DNA of 64,000 nucleotides from Chersky-840 sp963811775 (GCA_963811775.1 CAWESO010000008.1:231070-295069); one strand, 5' to 3'; counted from the stretch's first letter, positions 38,571 through 47,823 are shown. Numbers and translations are program-made. Notes: generated by a model from the sequence alone, not told the origin.

Positions 38571-39317
38571 GTGAGCGACGGGACCACGAGCCTCGCTCCG
38601 GGGGAGCCGCACGCGCTGGAGCGGGGATGCAGCACCGCCACGTCGCGCAACGTCTCCTACCGCATCGGGCGGATCGCGCCCTACGTCCACGGCCGGTGGC
38701 TGGACTTCGGTTGCGCCGACGGGGGCTACACCTCGGGATTGCTCGACGCCGGGGCCTCGGCCGTCGCCGGCGTGGACGTCGAGGCTCCCCGCATCGCCGA
38801 GGCGACGGCGCGCCACCCCGACCACGCGTCGTTCACCCATTTCGACGGGGCCCACCTCCCGTTCTCGGACGGGACCTTCGACGGCGCCTTTGTGAACGAG
38901 GTCCTCGAGCACGTCGTCGACGAGCGCGCCGCGCTGGGCGAGATCCGCCGGGTCCTGAAGCGCACCGCACCCGTCGTGGTCATCAGCCCGAATCGGTGGT
39001 TCCCCATGGAGGGCCACGTCGTGCACGTGGGCGGGCGCACCATCTGCCCGGCTCCCCTCGTCCCCTGGCTGCCCAAGCGCCTGACCAGGACGATGACCGT
39101 GGCCCGCAACTACTGGCCGCACGAGCTGACCCGTGAGGTCCGGGGGTCCGGGTACGAGATCGTCGAGGTCGGCTACATCTGGCCGATCCTCGAGGTCTAC
39201 CCGTGGCTGCCCACGTCGCTGATCACGCTCTACCAGCGGCACGTCGAACGGCTCGACGACGTCGCCGTCCTCCGGAAATTCGGGGTCTCGACCATGGTCG
39301 TCGGGCGCAAGGCCTGA
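38571..39317 (+). CDS. SAM-dependent methyltransferase
   Basis: This 248-residue class I methyltransferase has motif I WLDFGCADGGYTSGLLDAGA, the acidic end of strand 2 AGVDVEAPRI, and motifs LPFSDGTFDGAFVNEVLEHVVDE and LGEIRRVLKR, all of the Methyltransf_11 group. The C-terminal part (MEGHVVHVGGRTICPAPLV, PWLPKRL) is an insertion seen in some lipid or sugar methyltransferases. The substrate cannot be given. The GTG at 38571 is chosen by homology of the N-terminus. Confidence 0.85.
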   Translation: MSDGTTSLAPGEPHALERGCSTATSRNVSYRIGRIAPYVHGRWLDFGCADGGYTSGLLDAGASAVAGVDVEAPRIAEATARHPDHASFTHFDGAHLPFSDGTFDGAFVNEVLEHVVDERAALGEIRRVLKRTAPVVVISPNRWFPMEGHVVHVGGRTICPAPLVPWLPKRLTRTMTVARNYWPHELTREVRGSGYEIVEVGYIWPILEVYPWLPTSLITLYQRHVERLDDVAVLRKFGVSTMVVGRKA

Positions 39318-39402
39318 GGCCTCGGCACCACCGGCTCCCGGTGGCGCGCCGGGCAGACACGGCGCGCTCACGAATTGTGGTGAAGTAGCGCCCATCTTCT
39401 TC

Positions 39403-40404
39403 ATGCGATTCGCGATGCGATCCGAGACCCGCGACTCGACCGAGCGCGCCGGCCTCTACGCGGCGACGCTCGAGATGTGCGCCTGGGCCGAGACGCGTGG
39501 TGCGACGGCTGCCGTGCTCAGCCAGCATCACGGTGTCGACGACGGGTACCTCCCGTCCCCCGTCCCCATGGCCGCCGCCATCGCGGCGCGGACCACCACG
39601 CTCCCGATCAGCGTCGCCGCGCTCCTCCTCGCCCTGTACGAGCCGGTGAAGCTGGCCGAGGACCTGGCCGTGGTGGACCTCCTCAGTCACGGTCGGGTGT
39701 CCTATGTCATCGGGATCGGGTACCGGGACGAAGAGTTCGCCTTGTTCGGCGTCGACCGGCGCCGTCGGGCGCAGCTGGTCGAACAGCGCGTGGGGATCCT
39801 GCGCCGGCTGTGGGCGGGCGAGGAGGTGGACGTCGACGGCCGCCGGGCCCGGATCACGCCGCTGCCGTTCAGCGTCGGCGGGCCGATGCTCGCCTACGGA
39901 GGTGGGACCGAGGCGGCCGCCCGGCGCGCCGGCCGGCTCGGACTGTTCTTCCTGCCCGAAACCCACGATTCGAGCCTCGAAGCCGCCTACCTCGACGAAG
40001 CGCAGCGGACCGGGGCGACGCCGGTCGGCTGCGGGTTCCCGGCCGCCGGCGTCCCGCTCACCGCGTTCGTCGCCGATGACCCGGACCGGGCGTGGGCCGA
40101 GATCGGCGAGTACCTGCTGCGCGATGCGACCGGCTACGCCACCTGGAACGCCGGCCGGCCGCACACCGCATCGGGCTCGGGAGCCACGACCGTCGCCGCG
40201 CTGAAGGCCGAGCGCGGCGCGTATCAGATCATCACCCCCGAGGAGGCCGCTGCCATCGTGGCCGGAGGCAGCCCCCTCGCGCTCCAGCCCCTCGTCGGTG
40301 GCCTTCCCCCCGAGGTGGCCTGGAGGTATCTCGAGGCCGCCGCGGCCGCGGTGGGTCGTCGAGTTGCGTCGTCGGGCCGCTCGGCGCCTCGCACCGGCGG
40401 CTGA
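39403..40404 (+). CDS. LLM class flavin-dependent oxidoreductase
   Basis: This 333-residue protein belongs to the bacterial luciferase-like TIM barrel family. Typical features are the ERAGLYAATLEMCAWAETRGATAAVLSQHH opening, AARTTTLPISVAALLLALYEPVKLAEDLAVVDLLSHGRV, GIGYRDEEFALFGVD and LRRLWAGEEV. The cofactor is FMN or F420, and the presence of F420-associated genes in the genome makes F420 possible. It lies 85 bp after the methyltransferase, on the same strand. Confidence 0.88.
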   Translation: MRFAMRSETRDSTERAGLYAATLEMCAWAETRGATAAVLSQHHGVDDGYLPSPVPMAAAIAARTTTLPISVAALLLALYEPVKLAEDLAVVDLLSHGRVSYVIGIGYRDEEFALFGVDRRRRAQLVEQRVGILRRLWAGEEVDVDGRRARITPLPFSVGGPMLAYGGGTEAAARRAGRLGLFFLPETHDSSLEAAYLDEAQRTGATPVGCGFPAAGVPLTAFVADDPDRAWAEIGEYLLRDATGYATWNAGRPHTASGSGATTVAALKAERGAYQIITPEEAAAIVAGGSPLALQPLVGGLPPEVAWRYLEAAAAAVGRRVASSGRSAPRTGG

Positions 40405-40410
40405 TCGAGC

Positions 40411-42114
40411 TCAGCAGTGCCCGGGGGTGATGGTCACGGCAACGTCGTCTGCCGTTGACTCGTTCTGGATGTCGACGTAGGGGGCGTCGGGCGCTGAGGT
40501 GACGCGAGCGCCCGTGACGCGTGCGCAGTAGCCCGGGGCGTAGTGCAAGGCCACGGGCACGAAGATCACCGAGGGCTCCTCGATCCGGGGATCCGCCTCG
40601 AACCTGAGCGCGAAGCGGCCGGAGACCGGGTCGAAGGAGGTCGCTGTCGGTGTTCCCGCCACCGCCATCGGGTACGGGCGCGACAAGACGTCGAGCATGG
40701 CCGGGGTGGGTGCGCTCGGCGGCCACAGCCCCGAATCGTGTGAACCCGTCGGATCGTCGTAGTCGAGCCACTGCCAGTAGATCCAGCCCGTCAGGTGGGC
40801 ATCGGCGTCGGCCGCGATGCGACCGAGGTCGGTGGCATCGGTCGTGGCTCCGAACTCGGTCAGCAGCGAGGCCGGGCCACCGGGTTGGTCCGATGTCGTG
40901 TCCTTGACGCGCTGGGCGGCATGCTCGGTGAAGACGAGGTTCTCCGACGGGGCACACACCCTCTCGTAGTTCGGGGCGTTCGGGCCGTTGGGGACGTGCA
41001 GGAAGCAGTAGTCGTGGAAGTTGAGCACCAGACGGGGGAAGGGCATGGGCCCGATATGGTTGACGGGACCTGAATCGGTCGCGTAGTTGCCCTCGTAGAA
41101 CACGAGGTGATTGGGATCAGCGGCCTCGATGCGTGGGACGAGACCGACGCTGGGGTCATCGGGGGGACACGTGACCTGTTTATGGGACTGGTTCAACCCC
41201 GGATGGGCGCGTCCGGTGTAGAAACACTGGAGCTGGGCGTCGAACTGGGTGCCGTTGCCGGTGGGGGGCACCCCGGGCCCGTACGGTTCGTTGAACGGGT
41301 CGTAGCCGATGACCCACGGGTTGTCCTTGAAATGCGCCGCCACGCGCGTCCAGATCGAGTCGAACTCGCCCTGCAGGTCTCCCACCACGTTGTTCTGCCA
41401 GAAGTGCGAGTAGGCGGTGGCAACACCGGGGCCCTGGAGGTTGATGCTCCAGTTGGGGACGTTCAGGATCGGCTTCGGTTTCGCCCCGTTCGTGCACACC
41501 GCCCAGTCGGGGGCTCCCTCTCCGCCGAAGACGGCGCTGTAGACGTCCTGGTGCATGTCGATCAGGGAGTAGATGCCGTACCTGCCCAGCAAGGCGACGG
41601 TGGCATCGAGATTCGTCAGGTACGTGTCGAACACCGAGGAGTCGAACTGGCCGGGCCCCGAGGCCCGGGGCTTTCCGGGGGTGCAGATGGCCGGATCATT
41701 GATGGGCGCACGACCCGGTTCGAGGCCGTTCCAGATGATCCCGAGCCGCACCACGTCGAACCCGTCGGCGGCCATCTGTTGCACTTCCGGCAGCGTGAGG
41801 ACGTTGGGTCCCGTGCCGCTCACCGTCACCTCGTACGGCGGCACCTTGTAGACGAGATCGACTCCGTGCATCAGCACGGCGCGCCCGTAGCGGTCGAACA
41901 GGAACGGACCGCCGGGAGAGCGCAGCGGTCCGACCAGTCCGGTGGCCGGGTTCGCCGTTGTGGGAACCGCCGGGAGGGACGGGCTCGGCGTCGGCGGCGG
42001 AGCCGCCGGGACACCACTGGTTGAAGGCGACGGGGACGGGGAACCCGAACATGCGCCCAGGATGGCCATGGCGGCGATGAGCGCAACCGCTCCTGTGGAT
42101 CGATGCTGACGCAT
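40411..42114 (-). CDS. Secreted glycoside hydrolase family 5 lipoprotein, endoglycoceramidase-like
   Basis: This 567-residue lipoprotein (lipobox AILGACSGS at about residue 22, followed by a Pro/Ser linker) carries a GH5-like barrel. RYGRAVLMHGVDLVYKVPPYEV, DGFDVVRLGIIWNGLEP and YSLIDMHQDVYS match actinobacterial endoglycoceramidases. The acid/base is the Glu in GYDPFNEPYGPG and the nucleophile the Glu in LLTEFGATTD. A C-terminal beta domain follows. The nearest named enzymes cleave glycosphingolipids, but a fungal or plant glycolipid or glucan is also possible. The ATG at 42114 gives the complete signal peptide. Confidence 0.85.
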   Translation of the reverse strand: MRQHRSTGAVALIAAMAILGACSGSPSPSPSTSGVPAAPPPTPSPSLPAVPTTANPATGLVGPLRSPGGPFLFDRYGRAVLMHGVDLVYKVPPYEVTVSGTGPNVLTLPEVQQMAADGFDVVRLGIIWNGLEPGRAPINDPAICTPGKPRASGPGQFDSSVFDTYLTNLDATVALLGRYGIYSLIDMHQDVYSAVFGGEGAPDWAVCTNGAKPKPILNVPNWSINLQGPGVATAYSHFWQNNVVGDLQGEFDSIWTRVAAHFKDNPWVIGYDPFNEPYGPGVPPTGNGTQFDAQLQCFYTGRAHPGLNQSHKQVTCPPDDPSVGLVPRIEAADPNHLVFYEGNYATDSGPVNHIGPMPFPRLVLNFHDYCFLHVPNGPNAPNYERVCAPSENLVFTEHAAQRVKDTTSDQPGGPASLLTEFGATTDATDLGRIAADADAHLTGWIYWQWLDYDDPTGSHDSGLWPPSAPTPAMLDVLSRPYPMAVAGTPTATSFDPVSGRFALRFEADPRIEEPSVIFVPVALHYAPGYCARVTGARVTSAPDAPYVDIQNESTADDVAVTITPGHC

Positions 42115-42298
42115 TGTCGTTCTCGCCGGTGACGATAGTCCCCGCCCCGCGGCACGACGTTGTGCGGTGTTCGTTTGCCATCGTCCGCGCCGCTGCTGAC
42201 ACCTCAGGCGCCTCGGCGAGGCGATTTCGGGACATTGGCCGTCGTGGCAAAGCTCGTTACAATCGCCGAACTGGTCGAGAACGGACAGAGAGAGCCGA

Positions 42299-43078
42299 AT
42301 GATTCTGGCGGACAAGACGGTATTGGTGACCGGAGTCGGAGCCGGGCTCGGCCGCGAGTGTGCTGCCGCCGCATTGCGAGACGGGGCCAACGTGGTCATC
42401 GGGGCACGGACCGAGTCCGTTCTGCACGAGGCCGCGGCGGAGCTCGACCCGACGGGGAAGCGGGTTGCGACCGTCGTCACCGACATCACCGATCCCGCGT
42501 CGTGCGACGCCGTCGTCGAGCACGCCGTCGAGCGATTCGGCGCCGTCGACGCGTTGATCCAGGTGGCTGCCTTCGAGCATGCCTGGGGCGGCTTGTTCGA
42601 CACCAAGTTTGACGATTGGCGCAAGGCCTTCGACACCAACGTGATCGGCGCCCTGACGCTGTTGCGCCCGGTGGCCAAGGCCATGAAGACAGCGGGCGGC
42701 GGATCGGTCGTGCTGATCGGATCGCAGTCGATGTTCCGACCGGCGATGCCGCAAGCCGGATATGCGGCGTCCAAGAGCGCCCTGTTGACCGCCATGTACT
42801 ACCTGACCGACGAGCTCGGCCCCGACAACATCCGGTGCAACATGGTCATCCCGTCGTGGATGTGGGGTCCTCCGGTCCAGATGTTGGTCACCGGACGGGC
42901 CGCGCACGAGCACCGACCCGAGGCCGACGTGCTCAACGACATCGTCGGCACCTTCCCGCTGCGCCGGATGACCGAGGACGGTGAGGTGGCCGAAGTCGCC
43001 GCCTTCTTCGCCTCCGACCGCGCCCGGGCCGTCACCGGGCAGTACCTCCTCGTCAACTCGGGCGAGCTCTACCGGTGA
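42299..43078 (+). CDS. Short-chain dehydrogenase/reductase
   Basis: This 259-residue SDR has the cofactor motif VTGVGAGLGRECAAAAL at residues 10-26, an N-A-G-like QVAAFEHAW segment, the catalytic Ser in SVVLIGSQSMF and Tyr/Lys in AGYAASKSALLTAM. GARTE after strand 2 suggests NADP. It overlaps the DapB-like gene by 4 bases, and the two probably act in one pathway. The substrate is unknown. Confidence 0.88.
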   Translation: MILADKTVLVTGVGAGLGRECAAAALRDGANVVIGARTESVLHEAAAELDPTGKRVATVVTDITDPASCDAVVEHAVERFGAVDALIQVAAFEHAWGGLFDTKFDDWRKAFDTNVIGALTLLRPVAKAMKTAGGGSVVLIGSQSMFRPAMPQAGYAASKSALLTAMYYLTDELGPDNIRCNMVIPSWMWGPPVQMLVTGRAAHEHRPEADVLNDIVGTFPLRRMTEDGEVAEVAAFFASDRARAVTGQYLLVNSGELYR

Positions 43079-44151
43079 GCCCGCCGAAGCGCGTCGTCGT
43101 GTGGGGCACCGGCTTCGTCGGGAAGATGGTGATCGCCGAGATCCTCCCCCATCCGGCGTTCGAATTGGTCGGCGTCGGCGTCAGCAATCCGGACAAGGTC
43201 GGCCAGGACGTGGGCCCGATCTGCGGGCTGGATCCCACGGGAATCACCGCCACCGACGATGTCGAGGCGCTCATCGCCCTCAAGCCCGATGCGCTCGTGC
43301 ACTTCGGGCCGACGGCGAAGCACGCCGCCGACAACATCGCCCTCATCGGAGCGTTTCTGCGCGCCGGTATCGACGTGTCCTCCACCGCCATGACGCCGTG
43401 GGTCTGGCCGCGCATGGCGCAGAACCCGGCCTCGTGGATCGACCCCATCACCGAGGCCTGTGAGACCGGCGGGGCGTCGTGCTTCACCACCGGCATCGAT
43501 CCGGGCTTCGCCAACGACCTCTTCCCCATGACGCTCATGGGCCTGTGCGGCGAGGTGCGCAGGGTCCGGGCCCTCGAGATCCTTGACTACATCAACTACG
43601 AGGGCGACTACGAGGACGAGATGGGCATCGGCCGCCCACCCGAGTACACCCCCCTGCTCGAGCACTCCGAGATCCTCGTGATGTCGTGGGGTGCGACCGT
43701 CCCCATGATCGCCCACGCCGCGGGGATCGAGCTCGACGAGATCACCACCACCTGGGAGAAGTGGACGACCGACAAAGCCATCACCACGGCGAAGGGCGTC
43801 ATCAGCCCCGGCGAGGTCGCGGCGATCCGCTTCACCATCAACGGCATCTACAAGGGCGAGACGCGGATCCAGCTCGAGCACATCAACCGTGTGGGGCTCG
43901 CCGCCGCCCCCGAGTGGCCGCGGGGCACCCAGGACGACGTCTACCGCGTGGAGATCGAGGGATCACCGTCGATCACGCAGGAGACCGCCTTCCGGTTCAC
44001 CGACGGGAGCGGGCGGGACGCCGCCGCGGCGGGTTGCCTGGCCACGGGACTCCGGGCGCTCAACGCCGTCCCGGCGCTCAACGCCATGCCCCCGGGATGG
44101 GTGACTGCTCTCGACCTTCCCCTCATCGCCGGCGTCGGGACCATCCGCTAG
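43075..44151 (+). CDS. DapB-like NAD(P)-binding oxidoreductase
   Basis: This 358-residue protein starts with a dihydrodipicolinate-reductase-type Rossmann fold (VVVWGTGFVGKMVIAEIL). It has the C-terminal domain pattern of 2,4-diaminopentanoate-dehydrogenase-like actinobacterial proteins (GGASCFTTGIDPGFANDLFPM, EILDYINYEGDYE). It lies downstream of the SDR, suggesting two consecutive reductions or a shared metabolite. I cannot give the substrate. Confidence 0.8.
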   Translation: MSPPKRVVVWGTGFVGKMVIAEILPHPAFELVGVGVSNPDKVGQDVGPICGLDPTGITATDDVEALIALKPDALVHFGPTAKHAADNIALIGAFLRAGIDVSSTAMTPWVWPRMAQNPASWIDPITEACETGGASCFTTGIDPGFANDLFPMTLMGLCGEVRRVRALEILDYINYEGDYEDEMGIGRPPEYTPLLEHSEILVMSWGATVPMIAHAAGIELDEITTTWEKWTTDKAITTAKGVISPGEVAAIRFTINGIYKGETRIQLEHINRVGLAAAPEWPRGTQDDVYRVEIEGSPSITQETAFRFTDGSGRDAAAAGCLATGLRALNAVPALNAMPPGWVTALDLPLIAGVGTIR

Positions 44152-44223
44152 CCACGATCCGGCCGACCGCCGCGCTCGCCCCCGTCTCTGTCCGGCGGTG
44201 GACAGGTCGACGGGCGACCGGCG

Positions 44224-44730
44224 TCAGCTTTCCGGGAGCGCCCAGTTCCGGTCGGGGTGCGGGGGCGGGACGTTCATGGGCTCAGTCGGCGTCCACCCGC
44301 TGGCGGACACGTCCTCCAGGACGTGGGCCATGTTGTAGGTGTCCTCTTCGTAGCTGAACTTCCCGTCACCGGCGTAGCGCAGCCGGGAATACGCGGACTG
44401 CGTGTACGGCGAGCCGTCCGGTCGTCGGCCGGGAATGATCTGGGTCCACTTGACCACGACGTCGTCGCCTTCGATGGCGGTGAACTCGATCGGGAACTTC
44501 CAGTCCCCGAGACCGACCATCGACTGCTCGAGCCACTCGGCGATGGCTTCTTTCCCTTCGATGCGCCCCCACGCCGCGTCCACGTACACGGCGTCGTCGG
44601 TGTAGAAGTCGGACAGCGCTGCAAAGGCATCGGGCTCGAGGCCCTCGTCGATCCGCCCACGCAGCTCCCGGTAGCGGTCGACGACGGCCTGCACTTCGTC
44701 ACGGGAATGAGGCTTCGGGGCAGGGGGCAT
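44224..44730 (-). CDS. SnoaL/NTF2-like protein
   Basis: This 168-residue protein has a cone fold: VDRYRELRGRI, FYTDDAVYVDAAWGRIEGKEAIAEWLEQSM, EFTAIEGDDVVVKWTQIIPG and YSRLRYAGDGKFSYEEDTYNM. It is related to other nuclear-transport-factor-2-like actinobacterial proteins found beside SDR and MDR enzymes. It stands alone on the minus strand between the DapB-like and quinone oxidoreductase genes. Confidence 0.8.
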   Translation of the reverse strand: MPPAPKPHSRDEVQAVVDRYRELRGRIDEGLEPDAFAALSDFYTDDAVYVDAAWGRIEGKEAIAEWLEQSMVGLGDWKFPIEFTAIEGDDVVVKWTQIIPGRRPDGSPYTQSAYSRLRYAGDGKFSYEEDTYNMAHVLEDVSASGWTPTEPMNVPPPHPDRNWALPES

Positions 44731-44811
44731 CGGACGAGGGTAGCGCGGGTGCCCGGCGCGCTCGAAAGAAGCAGGTTCGGACGGACGCCCGGCCGGGGCG
44801 AGGCCGCCTCG

Positions 44812-45780
44812 TCAGGGCGTGATGACCAGGCGCTCAGTGCCGTCACGGTCGCTCCACGCCGCCTCGACGTCGGTGAGTGCGACGGCGCGTGCGTCGATCC
44901 GAAACGTCCCGGCGGTGATCACCGCCGCCAGCGCGGGAAGCTCGGCCACGATGTCACGGGTCGGAACCGAGCCTTGCCCACTGCCGACGATCTCGAGGCG
45001 CGCGGCGCGCAGCGCCGCGCACGGGATCGCCGCGGTGGGTCCCGCCACGGAGCCGACCTCGATCCACGTCAGAGGCTGGCCGCGATCGGTGCGGTTCATG
45101 ACGACGGCGAGCATGGCGTCGGCGGTGGGCGGTCCCCACGCATAGTCGATGACGACGTCGACGCCTCGGGCCGCCTGTCCGAGGCGATCGGCGACCTCGA
45201 CCGGGTCCCCGACGAGGGAGACAGCCACGTCGGCGCCGAGACCGGACAGCGCAGCGAGCCGGGCGGGCTCGCGGCCGGCGCCGACGACGTTGCTGGCGCC
45301 GAGGTGTCTGGCGACTTGCACGGCCATCCGGCCGGCGTTGCCGGTTGCGGCCAGCACGAGGACGCGCTGGCCGGATCGGAAACTGATCCGCCGGCGAAGG
45401 GCGATCCAGGCGGACATGGCCGGGTTCATCGCGGCGGCGATGAGCACCGGGTCGCTGTCGGCGCGGAGCACGACGCTGCGGCGCACGTCGATGACCGTCT
45501 GTCCGGCCATCGATCCCATCGCGGTGTCGGGGAGGATGAAGTAGCGCAGCGTGCCGTCCGGCGCCCGGCCCACGCCGTCGATGCCGGGGACGAGGGGCAG
45601 GGCGTCCGAGCTGGTGTAATGCGAGCCACTGGCCTGGGAGCGCACGCGGGGATGGAGCCCGGCGGCGATGACGTCGACGAGGGCCTCGTCGTCGGTCTTC
45701 GGCGACGGCGTCGGGATGCTGCCGTAGGTCGGAGGCGTGTCGAACGACGTGACGACCGCGGCGCGCATGCTGGTCTCCAT
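44812..45780 (-). CDS. Medium-chain (quinone oxidoreductase type) dehydrogenase
   Basis: This 322-residue MDR-superfamily protein lacks the zinc-ligand set. The NADPH-binding part is RISFRSGQRVLVLAATGNAGRMAVQVARHLGA. The substrate part has the VPGIDGVGRAPDG segment. The ATG at 45780 begins METSMRAAVVTSFD, and an ATG four codons later is also possible. It is divergent from a MarR-family gene with a 94-bp control region that holds two inverted repeats, so MarR control is likely. Confidence 0.85.
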   Translation of the reverse strand: METSMRAAVVTSFDTPPTYGSIPTPSPKTDDEALVDVIAAGLHPRVRSQASGSHYTSSDALPLVPGIDGVGRAPDGTLRYFILPDTAMGSMAGQTVIDVRRSVVLRADSDPVLIAAAMNPAMSAWIALRRRISFRSGQRVLVLAATGNAGRMAVQVARHLGASNVVGAGREPARLAALSGLGADVAVSLVGDPVEVADRLGQAARGVDVVIDYAWGPPTADAMLAVVMNRTDRGQPLTWIEVGSVAGPTAAIPCAALRAARLEIVGSGQGSVPTRDIVAELPALAAVITAGTFRIDARAVALTDVEAAWSDRDGTERLVITP

Positions 45781-45815
45781 GGTGGCTCCGGGCCCGGGGT
45801 CCCGGGTCCGGTTGA

Positions 45816-45828
45816 TTGGTGTGACCAA
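45816..45828. promoter_or_regulatory. Inverted repeat in the MDR-MarR control region
   Basis: TTGGT-GTG-ACCAA is a perfect 5-base inverted repeat, 36 bp upstream of the MDR start. It could be a second MarR site or part of the MDR promoter. Confidence 0.4.
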
Positions 45829-45850
45829 CCAGATTAGATGGTATTACGAA

Positions 45851-45865
45851 CTATCTGCAAGATAG
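45851..45865. promoter_or_regulatory. Candidate MarR operator
   Basis: CTATC-TGCAA-GATAG is a perfect inverted repeat ending 9 bp before the MarR start. Its AT-rich context and position suggest autorepression and control of the divergent MDR gene. Confidence 0.55.
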
Positions 45866-45874
45866 GATGCCGCC

Positions 45875-46303
45875 ATGGTCGAACCTGCCCACCCCGACCG
45901 GGCGTCTCTCGAGGTCATGGACGGCCTGGTACGGGTTTCGTTCACGGTGACCGCCCTGTTGACCCGGGCCGCGGCCGAGCACGACCTGTCCCTGACCCAG
46001 TTGCGGGCCCTTGCCATCCTGCGGGACCACGATCCGAAGATGGCAGAGCTGGCCACACATCTCGGGCTCGACCGTTCGTCGGTCAGTGGGTTGATCGACC
46101 GCGCCGTGAAACGGGGCCTGGTGCGACGAGACGCGAGCAGCGACGACGGACGCGCCGTCCGTGTCAGCCTCACCCCGGCGGGAAGGCGGCTCGCCCGCAT
46201 CCTCACAGACGAGATCGCAGGCCTGATCACGCCCATGACGAGCAGTCTCAGCCCGACTGACCAGAGGCGCCTGGGCGTCCTCCTGACCAGGTTGCTCGGA
46301 TGA
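45875..46303 (+). CDS. MarR-family transcriptional regulator
   Basis: This 142-residue protein has a winged helix: LTQLRALAILRDHDPKMAELATHLGLDRSSVSGLIDRAVKRGLVRRDASSDDGRAVRVSLTPAGRRLA, in which the recognition helix is LDRSSVSGLIDRA and the wing has RRDASSDDGRA. It is divergent from a quinone-oxidoreductase-like gene that it probably regulates. No cysteine that would mark a peroxide sensor is seen. Confidence 0.92.
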   Translation: MVEPAHPDRASLEVMDGLVRVSFTVTALLTRAAAEHDLSLTQLRALAILRDHDPKMAELATHLGLDRSSVSGLIDRAVKRGLVRRDASSDDGRAVRVSLTPAGRRLARILTDEIAGLITPMTSSLSPTDQRRLGVLLTRLLG

Positions 46304-46377
46304 ACCGGCTTTCGCACCACCGCATCGTCGAGAGGCCCACAGCACACCCAGGTCGACAAGGTGTCATGACACCTCAG

Positions 46378-47025
46378 CTAGTCATGGGCGGCCGTGGCGA
46401 ACCCCTTTGAGCTTTTCCGAGGACTCTTCGTTGTTGATGGTGTGGCGTGGAGGCCCGAGAGCAACGATCGGGCGGCCTCCTGAAACCGGGTGATGTCGCC
46501 GAACGGCCTGGCTAACAACATCGCCCCTTCCAGGCCGCCGACGATCATCCGGGCTGTCTCGCTGGGCGGCCCCGCGAACGTGAGCGTCCCGTCCTTGCGG
46601 CCTTTCTCCAGGACACGCACGAGCCATCGCTCGTTCTCGTCGAAGAAACGGAGGACGGCGTCCTGCATCGGAGTCGGGAGCGTCTGGTACTCGGCCGCCA
46701 TCATCCCGCAGAGACACATGCGCTGCTCGCGCAACACGTCGAGATACAGATCGGCGTAGGCATCGAGCCGGGCGAACGGGTCCTCCGTTCGCTTCTCCAC
46801 CGCGGCCAACTCGTCTGCGAATCGGGCGCCGTAGCGGGCCACGAGTGCCTCTCCGAGCTCCGCCTTCCCGGCGAAGTGGTAGTGGAGGGCCGCCTTGGTG
46901 ATCTTCAACTCGGCGGCCACGTCCGCGTAGCTGAACCCGTTGAAGCCACGGACCTGCACGAGACGCTCAGCCACGTCGAGGATCTGGGTGGCGGTGTCGA
47001 CCCTGTCGGCTTGGCCCTTCTTCAT
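46378..47025 (-). CDS. TetR/AcrR-family regulator
   Basis: This 215-residue repressor has a helix-turn-helix in GFNGFSYADVAAELKITKAALHYHFAGKAELGEALV and a C-terminal ligand domain (CGMMAAEYQTLPTPMQDAVLRFF, GLEGAMLLARPFGD) like regulators of the AcrR group. The likely start is MKKGQADR at 47025. A short basic tail (TKSPRKSSKG) follows. It is divergent from a cupin gene with an AT-rich inverted repeat between them. Confidence 0.9.
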   Translation of the reverse strand: MKKGQADRVDTATQILDVAERLVQVRGFNGFSYADVAAELKITKAALHYHFAGKAELGEALVARYGARFADELAAVEKRTEDPFARLDAYADLYLDVLREQRMCLCGMMAAEYQTLPTPMQDAVLRFFDENERWLVRVLEKGRKDGTLTFAGPPSETARMIVGGLEGAMLLARPFGDITRFQEAARSLLSGLHATPSTTKSPRKSSKGFATAAHD

Positions 47026-47054
47026 CCGCCGTCCTCCGCACGCCATTGACTTTT

Positions 47055-47072
47055 ACTTATTAGTAGGTAAGT
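47055..47072. promoter_or_regulatory. Candidate TetR operator
   Basis: ACTTA-N8-TAAGT forms an inverted repeat in an unusually AT-rich patch 29 bp from the TetR start and 41 bp from the cupin start. Its position suggests control of both genes. Confidence 0.5.
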
Positions 47073-47113
47073 GTACCAGGGTCACCGAGCTGACGGCTAC
47101 CGAGGGAGGCGCC

Positions 47114-47467
47114 ATGCACACGACCGAGCACCGGAGCTTCGAAAAGCCCGACGATGTGCGGGAGTTCCCGAACGGGCGAGCCGAGATCGTGAAGGCCGGG
47201 GGCGGGGAGATCGGCCGGCTCGTCCTCCAGCCCGGGTGGCGCTGGTCCAACGACGTGAAGCCCATCGCCAACACCGATAGCTGCGAGGCCCCGCATTTCC
47301 AGTACCACGTGAGCGGGAAGTTGGCCATCCGCATGGACGACGGCGCCGAGTTCATCGCCGGACCCGGAGACGTGACGTCGCTGCCCAGCGGTCACGACGC
47401 CTGGGTCATCGGGGACGAGCCCGTCGTCGTGGTCGACTGGTTCGGCGCCGGCAACTACGCGAAGTGA
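47114..47467 (+). CDS. Cupin-domain protein
   Basis: This 117-residue single-cupin protein contains LVLQPGWRWSNDVKPIA and HFQYHVSGKLAIRMDDGAEFIAGPGDVTSLPSGHDAWVIGDEPVVVVDW. Metal-binding histidines are probably those in APHFQYHVSG and GHDAW. A strong ribosome-binding sequence (GAGGGAGG, 5 bases before ATG) supports the start. It overlaps the next gene by 4 bases, and is probably repressed by the divergent TetR. Confidence 0.85.
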   Translation: MHTTEHRSFEKPDDVREFPNGRAEIVKAGGGEIGRLVLQPGWRWSNDVKPIANTDSCEAPHFQYHVSGKLAIRMDDGAEFIAGPGDVTSLPSGHDAWVIGDEPVVVVDWFGAGNYAK

Positions 47468-47823
47468 GAGAGCGCGTAACGGATATGGAACCGGTCGAGG
47501 TCGTCGAAGCCTTCGGATCCGCCTGGAGCGATCACGATCTCGACGCCGCACTGGAGCTGGTCACCGAGGACTGCATCTTCGACGCCACCGGCCCGGCCCC
47601 CGACGGCACGCGCCACGTTGGTCGGGCTGCGATCGAACTGGCCTGGGACGCGATCTTCAGCGACCGCACCTCGCACTTCGAGCCCGAGGAGACCTTTGCG
47701 GCGCACGACCGGGTCGTGCAGCTGTGGCGCTACAGCTGGGACGGTGGGCACGTACGCGGCGTGGATGTGTTCCGTGTGCGCGACGGCAGAGTGGCCGAGA
47801 AGCTCTCGTACGTGAAGGGCTGA
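47464..47823 (+). CDS. SnoaL/NTF2-like protein
   Basis: This 119-residue cone-fold protein (VVEAFGSAWSDHDLDAALELVTEDCIFDATGPAPDGTRHVG, VVQLWRYSWDGGHVRGVDVFRVRDGRVAEKLSYVKG) is typical of small ketosteroid-isomerase-like proteins. I kept the GTG at 47464, which overlaps the cupin stop. An ATG at 47485 (MEPVEVVEAFG) matches the usual family start and may be the true one. It is co-transcribed with the cupin gene. Confidence 0.82.
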   Translation: MRERVTDMEPVEVVEAFGSAWSDHDLDAALELVTEDCIFDATGPAPDGTRHVGRAAIELAWDAIFSDRTSHFEPEETFAAHDRVVQLWRYSWDGGHVRGVDVFRVRDGRVAEKLSYVKG

